Shown here one piece after another: positions 58,969-64,000 of a stretch of DNA of 64,000 nucleotides; the stretch's first letter is position 1, and every line of letters begins with the position of its first letter. The DNA is taken from the NCBI GenBank assembly GCA_029862165.1, contig JAOTXU010000002.1, positions 178,556-242,555 of the forward strand. Reading direction: 5' to 3'. The DNA comes from Gammaproteobacteria bacterium. Its GTDB lineage: Bacteria > Pseudomonadota > Gammaproteobacteria > Steroidobacterales > JABDKV01. Below the pieces are notes generated by a model. The model was not told the DNA's origin, did not search any database, and worked only from the letters and a program-made list of their open reading frames with translations. The position numbers and the translations under genes were made by a program.

Positions 58969-59670
58969 GTGAAAAAAATTATTGTACTGATGTTGCTGGT
59001 GAGTACGGCCGTGGCCGCAGAGGACGCGTCTAAACCCTGGACCGGTAGTGCCGGTCTGGGCATTCTCGCGACTTCGGGTAATTCCGAGACGATGAACGCC
59101 AATCTCACACTGGGTCTGAACTACGATGTCAATCGTTGGCATCACTCCGCAACGGCGTTAGCAGCCGGCGCCGACACTTCTGGCGTGACTACCGCGGAAC
59201 GTTACAGCGCCGGCTACAAGGTGAAGTACGATTTCACCGAGTTCGACTATGTCTTCGGCCTGGTGGCTTATGAAAAAGACAAGTTCAGCGGCTACGACCT
59301 GCAAACCACTGAGGCAATCGGCTATGGCCGGCGGATTATCAACCAGGACAGCCAGGTGCTGAACCTGGAGGTCGGTGCCGGTTTCAAGCAAAACGATTTA
59401 CGCGACGGCACCAGCGAAGACAGCGGGATAGTCCGGCTCGGTGGCGACTACCTGTGGAATTTCAGCCCGACAGCACAGTTCACACAGATTCTTGTCGCCG
59501 AACGAGGGTCTGATAACACTTACCTGGAGTCGATCAGCGCTATCAAGGCAACGTTGATGCAGGAGTTGGCTCTGGTATTGTCCTACACGATCAAGAACAA
59601 TTCCGAGGTCCCGGTAGGCAGCGAGAAGAAGGACACGTTTACCGCAATTTCCCTGGAGTATGCGTTCTGA
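58969..59670 (+). CDS. DUF481 family outer-membrane beta-barrel protein
   Basis: A protein of 233 residues starting at GTG with a 'ggagg' site five bases upstream. The signal peptide 'KKIIVLMLLVSTAVAAED' is followed by alternating amphipathic strands ('SAGLGILATSGNSETMNANLTLGLNYD', abridged) and a C-terminal aromatic residue ('SLEYAF'), as expected for an outer-membrane barrel of the DUF481 (salt-induced YdiY-like) family. The track start at 58762 adds 69 implausible residues. Function is unknown. Its stop overlaps the proposed start of the ferredoxin-like gene. Confidence 0.88.
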   Translation: MKKIIVLMLLVSTAVAAEDASKPWTGSAGLGILATSGNSETMNANLTLGLNYDVNRWHHSATALAAGADTSGVTTAERYSAGYKVKYDFTEFDYVFGLVAYEKDKFSGYDLQTTEAIGYGRRIINQDSQVLNLEVGAGFKQNDLRDGTSEDSGIVRLGGDYLWNFSPTAQFTQILVAERGSDNTYLESISAIKATLMQELALVLSYTIKNNSEVPVGSEKKDTFTAISLEYAF

Positions 59671-59984
59671 CGACACACAGCCATTATCAACGGCATATTT
59701 TTTTCTGCACCAACCAACGGGAGAAAGGGGGCCAGTGTTGTATGGATCATGATTCCATGACACTGCGGAACTATGCCAAGCAACGCAGCAAGGAACTCGG
59801 GCTCGCCGGCGCTGGGAAAGTTCGGGTAAATAGCGCCGGTTGCCTGGACCGATGTTCGGAGGGTCCTGTTTGTGTCGTTTACCCTGAGGCGGTTTGGTAC
59901 ACCTATAAAGACCGCGACGATATTGATGAGATCGTTGAAGACCACCTGGTGAGAGGCAACATCGTATCGCGCCTGAAGATATAA
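59667..59984 (+). CDS. Thioredoxin-like [2Fe-2S] ferredoxin with apparent non-AUG start
   Basis: About 105 residues. The track starts at ATG 59742, but the frame is open upstream and encodes 'HYQRHIFFCTNQREKGGQCC', the conserved N-terminus with the first cluster cysteines. Two more follow in 'SAGCLDRCSEG'. Starting at 59742 would lose half the cluster ligands. No ATG, GTG or TTG lies at a suitable upstream place. CTG 59667 overlaps the DUF481 stop as CTGA, with 'ggag' eight bases upstream, and is proposed as the start. It is probably an electron-transfer protein of unknown partner. Confidence 0.75.
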   Translation: MTTHSHYQRHIFFCTNQREKGGQCCMDHDSMTLRNYAKQRSKELGLAGAGKVRVNSAGCLDRCSEGPVCVVYPEAVWYTYKDRDDIDEIVEDHLVRGNIVSRLKI

Positions 59985-60097
59985 GCTGCTGTTATAACTG
60001 ATAATTATCCTTGCTGTGCCGGCCCGCCACTGTTGCATTGGACAGAGGCCTCACGTATATTTACGCGCTTCGCCCGGACCGGGTGGGACGACAGACA

Positions 60098-60526
60098 ATG
60101 AAAACCTATACCGCAACAAATGAAACCGCGCGACGCGAGTGGTACGTCGTTGATGCTGCCGGCAAAACACTGGGTCGCCTTGCAACCGAGCTTGCCCGGC
60201 GTTTGCGTGGCAAGCACAAGCCCGAATACACGCCGCATGTCGATACCGGTGATTATCTGGTCGTCGTCAATGCCAGTCAGGTGCGGGTAACCGGTAACAA
60301 GCTAAACGGTAAGATTTACTATCGACCGACCGGGTACATTGGCAATATGAAGCAGGAATCGTTGGGCAACCTGATGAAACGTGCCCCGGAACAGGCGATT
60401 GAACGCGCGGTAAAGGGCATGTTGCCCCGGAACCGCCTCGGTAGAGCCATGTTTCGCAAGTTGAAAGTTTATGCGGGTCCGGAACACCGGCATCAGTCGC
60501 AACAACCTAAAAATCTGGATATCTGA
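60098..60526 (+). CDS. rplM: 50S ribosomal protein L13
   Basis: A protein of 142 residues with '[19 protein letters not shown]' and '[18 protein letters not shown]' and the C-terminal '[16 protein letters not shown]' of bacterial L13. L13 is an early assembly protein of the large subunit. The track start 29 codons upstream is rejected; ATG 60098 fits the family exactly. It is followed by rpsI one base later, the universal pairing. Confidence 0.98.
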   Translation: MKTYTATNETARREWYVVDAAGKTLGRLATELARRLRGKHKPEYTPHVDTGDYLVVVNASQVRVTGNKLNGKIYYRPTGYIGNMKQESLGNLMKRAPEQAIERAVKGMLPRNRLGRAMFRKLKVYAGPEHRHQSQQPKNLDI

Positions 60527-60527
60527 T

Positions 60528-60917
60528 ATGAGCGCTGCCAACTACGGGACCGGACGTCGCAAGACCTCTACAGCCCGCGTATTTATCCGTCCTGGATCGG
60601 GTCAGATCACGGTGAACAAGAAACCGCTGGATCAGTTTTTTGGACGTGAGACCGCCCGGATGATCGTGCGGCAGCCGCTGCAGGTCGCGCAAGCAGAAGA
60701 TCGCTTCGATGTTGATGTCTCTGTTGGTGGTGGTGGCACGACCGGTCAGGCAGGTGCAATCCGCCATGGGCTCACACGTGCCTTGATGGATTATGACGAA
60801 ACTTTGCGCAAGCCATTGCGTGATGCCGGCTTCGTCACGCGAGACGCCCGTGAGGTCGAACGCAAGAAAGTCGGTCTGCGCAAGGCTCGTCGCGCGACAC
60901 AATACTCCAAGCGCTAA
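60528..60917 (+). CDS. rpsI: 30S ribosomal protein S9
   Basis: A protein of 129 residues with '[20 protein letters not shown]', '[19 protein letters not shown]' and the C-terminal tail 'RRATQYSKR', which reaches the P-site tRNA. The track start within rplM is rejected; ATG 60528 begins one base after the rplM stop. A tRNA-Gln gene begins 22 bases after the stop and may be co-transcribed. Confidence 0.98.
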   Translation: MSAANYGTGRRKTSTARVFIRPGSGQITVNKKPLDQFFGRETARMIVRQPLQVAQAEDRFDVDVSVGGGGTTGQAGAIRHGLTRALMDYDETLRKPLRDAGFVTRDAREVERKKVGLRKARRATQYSKR

Positions 60918-60939
60918 TCTGCCAGACCGCTATCCCATT

Positions 60940-61013
60940 TGGGGGATCGTCTAGCGGTAGGACTGCGGACTCTGACTCCGCCAACCCAGGTTCGAATCCT
61001 GGTCCCCCAGCCA
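60940..61013 (+). tRNA. tRNA-Gln (anticodon CUG)
   Basis: A 74-base cloverleaf with encoded CCA. The acceptor stem is tggggga/tccccca, the anticodon stem gcgga/tccgc with loop 'ctctgac' (anticodon CTG, reading CAG), and the T arm 'ccaggttcgaatcctgg'. The overall sequence closely follows E. coli tRNA-Gln. It lies 22 bases after rpsI, with an inverted repeat and an IS110 element immediately downstream. Confidence 0.95.
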
Positions 61014-61027
61014 AAACAAGACAGGGT

Positions 61028-61080
61028 CAAGTCTACGCATTACGCATTATTCAGCGAATAATGCGTAATGCGTAGACTTG
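61028..61080. repeat. Perfect 25-bp-stem inverted repeat with 3-base loop
   Basis: 'caagtctacgcattacgcat' begins a 25-base arm that is exactly repeated in reverse complement after the loop 'agc'. It sits 14 bases after the tRNA-Gln CCA and 18 bases from the transposase stop codon. It has no T-tract, so it is not a classical terminator. It looks like a REP/MITE-type palindrome that may have been the target of the IS110 insertion. Confidence 0.95.
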
Positions 61081-61098
61081 AACATCCCGCTGATATTT

Positions 61099-62310
61099 TC
61101 AAGCCTTCGGTCGGCGAATTTCGTATGGCTTGTCGTGCTCCAGCATTCTGAACAAAACTCTGCAAAGGTGACGGCCGAGTGACCGAATAGCCTGGTTATG
61201 CGCCTTGCCTTCAAGTCTTTTCTTCTCATAGTAGGCTTGTGATTCGGGTACGCATTTTCGATGCCGATCAACCGCGGTCATCATCGCCGCCTTGGCGTGT
61301 CGATTGACTTGTCGCGGCGTTTTGCTGCCATGATAAGTGCCTGAGGCGTTATCCAGTGGCGCCATGCCCAGGTACAGGGCCAGCGAAGCCTCCTTTGCAA
61401 ATCGTTCTACCGTGCCGATTTCGCCTGCTAGCTCGGCGCTACAGATGTTGCCAAAGCCCGGCACACTGCGAAAGAGGGTTGCCTGCTCGGAGTGCGTGGC
61501 CAACGACTCGATCTGCATATCGAGTGCTTTGATAACCTCGTTCAGTTCTTTGATACGACGCGCGTCCTGCAGGATCATCGCGCTGACCCACTCAGCTTCA
61601 TCGCTAAAACAGGCCTGCTTCTGCCACGACTGGATCCTGGCCAACATCACCGTTCCGACACCGCGAACCTTCAGCAGACTGCTTGCCCGCTTCCCGGCCA
61701 ACTCCCTGACATTGCGTTTGATCGAGGTGAGCAGATTGATAAACCAGACCTGACTGACATCCTTCGTCATCGCCAGCAGTCCCGGGCACACGGTGCGCAA
61801 GTCACTCTGCATCGCGTTGACCACCCGTCCACGTTCATTGACCATGCGTCGCCGACGCCGCGTGAGTCGCTTCAGTTGCTCGTTCACCACCGGCGTGGGG
61901 CCCACTTCCTGCAACACCTCTTTGGCCATCGGCAGATGGCGACGCAACTGGAATAACTCCAGACCTTTGCGGGCATCCAACGCGTCGGTCTTGGCGGCAG
62001 CAGGGAAAATCTCTTTAAAGCGCGCTAACTTCAGGTTGTTGATATTGAACAACCGGTAGTTGCGCGCCTGCACCAGCCGATCCAATGGCCTGGCATGGCC
62101 GTTGTATCCTTCCATCGCTACCGACACAGGTAGTCCATGTGTCTGCTCATGCCGGCTGATCCGGTCAAAGAACCTCGCGAAGCCGTCGCGGTCGTGGTCT
62201 ATCTCAAACTCGTCCAGCACGCCTCCATCAGACAAACCTATTGCCACGGCGTGCCGGTAACAACCGACATCCACACTGACCAGTAATTCGGAATTGACAG
62301 ACTCTTGCAT
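61099..62310 (-). CDS. IS110-family transposase (DEDD recombinase)
   Basis: A protein of 403 residues. The N-terminal DEDD/RuvC-like domain shows 'LLVSVDVGCYRHAVAIG', 'VAMEGYNGHA' and 'KTDALDARKG' with the acidic residues. The C-terminal Transposase_20 domain shows 'FRSVPGFGNICSAELAGEIG' and a candidate catalytic serine in 'DNASGTYHGSK'. The track start 13 codons upstream is replaced by ATG 62310, with 'aggag' eight bases before it. The reading frame is intact, so the element may be active. Confidence 0.93.
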   Translation of the reverse strand: MQESVNSELLVSVDVGCYRHAVAIGLSDGGVLDEFEIDHDRDGFARFFDRISRHEQTHGLPVSVAMEGYNGHARPLDRLVQARNYRLFNINNLKLARFKEIFPAAAKTDALDARKGLELFQLRRHLPMAKEVLQEVGPTPVVNEQLKRLTRRRRRMVNERGRVVNAMQSDLRTVCPGLLAMTKDVSQVWFINLLTSIKRNVRELAGKRASSLLKVRGVGTVMLARIQSWQKQACFSDEAEWVSAMILQDARRIKELNEVIKALDMQIESLATHSEQATLFRSVPGFGNICSAELAGEIGTVERFAKEASLALYLGMAPLDNASGTYHGSKTPRQVNRHAKAAMMTAVDRHRKCVPESQAYYEKKRLEGKAHNQAIRSLGRHLCRVLFRMLEHDKPYEIRRPKA

Positions 62311-62543
62311 CGTGCACTCCTCATTCGAACAAGGGGAATGTTCATCCACCCGTCTCGTCTACTTTCAGAGTCACGATCTTGCGATTGACACCATCCCGGT
62401 AGGCTTTAGATGGATGATGTAGAATGACGAGGGCGGCATTTCAAGATCGAGCCGACCTAAGCCGACGGACCCCTAGAGCCACACCCCCGTCAAGTCGTCA
62501 TTTTATGAAATCCTGAGCGGGGCGTCATCTACAAATTACGATG
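62311..62543 (-). other. Non-coding end of the IS110 element, candidate guide (bridge) RNA region
   Basis: About 230 bases upstream of the transposase gene have no reading frame. In IS110-group elements this end is known to encode a structured bridge RNA that pairs with target and donor DNA. I see local inverted segments here ('cgccccgctcaggatt' side and 'gacgggggtgtggc' on the minus strand) but did not derive a full fold. The assignment is by family analogy only. Confidence 0.35.
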
Positions 62544-62563
62544 GTAGACCCCTTTTTATTTTT

Positions 62564-62962
62564 TTACGGCAGGGGCTTGCGATCCGGTTCCACAAAACCG
62601 GCGCGAGCGTTCTCTGACGCCAGGCATTCGGCGCTGTAATAGTCGGCAAGTATTGGACACTTCGACAGCAAACCCGGATTTCGCCCGCAAAACGTCTCGA
62701 AGCTTTCGCCGTCCATCATCGCTGCGGCAATCAGCCGGGTGTACGCTACCGTGACCGTATCGTGATACTGCAGGCTCCGGTCCAGTACTTCGCTGTTATA
62801 ACGCCGGATGCCAGCACGAATACGGATGAGGGCAGTTTCCAGCGGCGCGCGGCGTAGTTGTAACCAGGCCATATACACATGCGCCCGGTGGCTCCAGTGG
62901 GCGGCCGCTAGCGTGCAGTTTTCGAATTCCGCCAAAAAGCGTTCTTCGTCAGGCGTCATCAT
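62564..62962 (-). CDS. Conserved hypothetical protein overlapping rpiA
   Basis: A protein of about 132 residues, helical, with '[17 protein letters not shown]' and '[17 protein letters not shown]'. The histidines are spaced as if they could bind a metal, but I do not know the family's function. The track start at 63028 lies inside rpiA; ATG 62962 (or 62959) overlaps the rpiA stop by about a dozen bases, implying coupled translation. A 'ggag' about 17 bases upstream is too far to be convincing. No signal peptide. Confidence 0.65.
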   Translation of the reverse strand: MMTPDEERFLAEFENCTLAAAHWSHRAHVYMAWLQLRRAPLETALIRIRAGIRRYNSEVLDRSLQYHDTVTVAYTRLIAAAMMDGESFETFCGRNPGLLSKCPILADYYSAECLASENARAGFVEPDRKPLP

Positions 62963-63620
62963 CGCGTCGCAAAGTCTGCACTCCACGATCTGAGCCGATG
63001 AGCAAGACGTCGGCCGCGCGGCGAGCAAACAGACCGACTGTAACGACGCCGCTGATCTGGTTGATTTCTGCCTCCAGGGCTACCGGATCGGTAATATCGA
63101 GATTGTGCACATCGAGTATCTCGTTGCCATTGTCGGTTATGAAGTCTGCACGCCATTGGGGTCGGCCGCCCAGCGCAACCATCCGGCGCGCCACGTAGGA
63201 GCGTGCCATGGGGATCACTTCGAGTGGCAATGGAAAGGCGCCCAGGACATTGACGAGCTTGGATTCATCGACGATACAGATAAATTTGCGCGAGGCCGCA
63301 GCTATGATTTTTTCCCGTGTCAGCGCGCCACCACCGCCTTTAATCAACCGCAGATGGCGATCAGATTCATCTGCTCCGTCGATGTAGACCGTGAGTTGGC
63401 CGGCGCTGTTGAGGTTGGTGACGTTTATGCCGTGCTGCTCAAGCCGCCGCGTTGATTCTTCCGAACTGGATACTGCGGCGTCGATGCGCAGACGCTTCCG
63501 GGCAATCGCATCGATCAGGTGATTGACGGTTGAGCCCGTACCCACCCCAACGATGGCGTCGTCTTCGATAAATTTCAGCGCCGCCTCGGCGGCGCGGATC
63601 TTGCTCTCTTCCTGGGACAT
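62949..63620 (-). CDS. rpiA: Ribose-5-phosphate isomerase A
   Basis: A protein of 223 residues with '[17 protein letters not shown]', '[10 protein letters not shown]' and '[14 protein letters not shown]', the RpiA signatures including the active-site aspartates and glutamate. It interconverts ribose-5- and ribulose-5-phosphate. The track start at 63746 runs through an inverted repeat and is rejected; ATG 63620 gives '[18 protein letters not shown]', the normal start. A REP-like hairpin lies in the upstream leader. Confidence 0.96.
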   Translation of the reverse strand: MSQEESKIRAAEAALKFIEDDAIVGVGTGSTVNHLIDAIARKRLRIDAAVSSSEESTRRLEQHGINVTNLNSAGQLTVYIDGADESDRHLRLIKGGGGALTREKIIAAASRKFICIVDESKLVNVLGAFPLPLEVIPMARSYVARRMVALGGRPQWRADFITDNGNEILDVHNLDITDPVALEAEINQISGVVTVGLFARRAADVLLIGSDRGVQTLRRDDDA

Positions 63621-63638
63621 AATCGGCCTGTAAATTAG

Positions 63639-63694
63639 ATAGGGGACAGACCCCATTTTTTCACATTTTTTGAAAAAATGGCGTCTGTCCCTAT
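63639..63694. repeat. Imperfect inverted repeat of the GGGGACAGACCCC type
   Basis: 'ataggggacagaccccattt' and its near reverse complement (ending 'gtctgtccctat') form about 24 bp of stem with one extra base and one mismatch, around a short A/T-rich loop. It lies between rpiA and the next gene, in the rpiA leader. Palindromes with this wording are common dispersed elements in gammaproteobacteria. Confidence 0.88.
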
Positions 63695-63705
63695 TTGAAA
63701 TAGAA

Positions 63706-63731
63706 CAGGCCCGCCAAGGCGGGCCTGTTTT
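63706..63731. terminator. Probable intrinsic terminator downstream of the KTKKR-repeat gene
   Basis: 'caggcccgcc' and 'ggcgggcctg' form a perfect 10-bp stem with a two-base spacer. A four-T run follows on the plus strand, and the minus strand continues 'ttctattt'. It lies about 50 bases after the stop of the minus-strand repeat gene, so it most likely ends that transcript; it could also work in the other direction. Confidence 0.7.
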
Positions 63732-63779
63732 CGTCCACAGGGTCAAAGACCCCAGGATAGACTCAACGCCTAAGCGCGA

Positions 63780-64000
63780 CTAGCGCTTCTTCGTCCGGCG
63801 TTTCTTCGTCTTACGTTTCTTCGTCTTACGTTTCTTCGTCTTACGTTTCTTCGTCTTACGTTTCTTCGTCTTACGTTTCTTCGTCTTACGTTTCTTCGTC
63901 TTACGTTTCTTCGTCTTACGTTTCTTCGTCTTACGTTTCTTCGTCTTACGTTTCTTCGTCTTACGTTTCTTCGTCTTACGTTTCTTCGTCTTACGTTTCT
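63780..64000 (-). CDS. C-terminus of a lysine/arginine-rich KTKKR-repeat protein (5' end beyond window)
   Basis: Not in the ORF track because its start lies outside the window. Read on the minus strand, the 15-base repeat encodes KTKKR over and over (about 13 copies visible), ending 'RKTKKRRTKKR' before a TAG at 63780. Such strongly basic, low-complexity tails occur in histone H1-like and AlgP-like nucleoid proteins of gammaproteobacteria, where they bind DNA or RNA. The N-terminal domain is not visible, so no family can be named. Confidence 0.75.
   Translation of the reverse strand, partial: KRKTKKRKTKKRKTKKRKTKKRKTKKRKTKKRKTKKRKTKKRKTKKRKTKKRKTKKRKTKKRKTKKRRTKKR
63801..64000. repeat. 15-bp perfect tandem repeat (at least 13 copies)
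   Basis: 'tttcttcgtcttacg' repeats without a visible mismatch from 63801 to the window end. The period is a multiple of three, so copy number can change without breaking the reading frame of the KTKKR protein. It continues beyond the window. Confidence 0.97.

Larger units (their letters stand above)
61078..62549 (-). mobile_element. IS110-family insertion sequence (approximate borders)
   Basis: The transposase gene with flanking non-coding ends spans about 1.47 kb, a normal size for IS110 elements. Borders are uncertain because this family lacks terminal inverted repeats and makes little or no target duplication. I set them by the short sequence 'gtagac' that occurs on both sides (61072-61077 and 62544-62549). 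The left end abuts the palindrome beside tRNA-Gln. About 230 bases of non-coding DNA lie upstream of the transposase gene. Confidence 0.6.

Noticed and set aside
58653-59033. 126-codon plus-strand ORF upstream of the DUF481 gene
   Set aside because: Composition is Cys/Arg-rich without family features, and it overlaps the DUF481 start in another frame.
63801-64000. Possible CRISPR or non-coding satellite
   Set aside because: The unit is 15 bases with no spacers and gives an open KTKKR frame ending in a proper stop; a coding repeat explains it better.

Overview
The window looks like one chromosome segment of a gammaproteobacterium with moderately high GC, judged by eye. The evidence is gene order. 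The runs miaB-ybeZ-ybeY-corC-lnt-leuS-lptE-holA-nadD-rsfS-rlmH, maf-rng-yhdP-tldD, darP/pmbA and rplM-rpsI are typical gammaproteobacterial arrangements. A Vfr/CRP-type regulator, Coq7, PPK1, YhdP and LptE fit a Gram-negative, ubiquinone-using cell. I cannot place it to genus; a marine or environmental lineage is only a guess.

Layout. 1-9.4 kb is a surface or exopolysaccharide locus. It has the C-terminal end of a carbohydrate-active protein, two GT4 glycosyltransferases, an O-antigen-ligase/Wzy-like polymerase, a Wzx-like flippase, a thymidylate-kinase-like P-loop protein, an alkaline-phosphatase-superfamily enzyme and a sulfotransferase. Just downstream, after ssb, lies a fused ATP sulfurylase/APS kinase that makes PAPS, the donor used by sulfotransferases. 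The locus may therefore make a sulfated glycan. 11.9-33.2 kb is a long co-directional housekeeping block covering tRNA modification, ribosome maturation, envelope biogenesis, NAD synthesis, DNA polymerase III delta, RNase G, YhdP and TldD. It is interrupted by a 48-bp palindromic tandem repeat, two small DUF genes and an NhaC-type antiporter.

33.2-46.3 kb is more accessory. It holds a REP array beside a REP-associated tyrosine transposase (RAYT), a roughly 1,490-residue Ig-repeat/beta-helix lipoprotein, purK-purE, darP, pmbA, and a translationally coupled pair made of a Gfo/Idh-SDR fusion and a glycosyltransferase. Further REP copies lie near 34.06 and 46.22 kb. 46.3-60.9 kb has an OmpA-like protein, a YihY-family protein, ppk1, an N-formylglutamate amidohydrolase-like gene, purC, djlA, rpe, a class III adenylate cyclase facing crp across a shared terminator, coq7, a DUF481 barrel, a [2Fe-2S] protein with an apparent non-AUG start, and rplM-rpsI.

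60.9-64.0 kb starts with tRNA-Gln(CUG) and a perfect 25-bp-stem hairpin. An IS110-family element follows, with a non-coding end that could encode a guide (bridge) RNA. Then come a small conserved hypothetical gene, rpiA with a second REP-like hairpin upstream, and the C-terminus of a protein made of KTKKR pentapeptide repeats, cut by the window edge. No CRISPR array, rRNA or prophage was seen. Many ORF-track starts were moved to internal codons where ribosome-binding sites, gene overlaps or family length supported it. All functional calls rest on motif recognition, not database searches.
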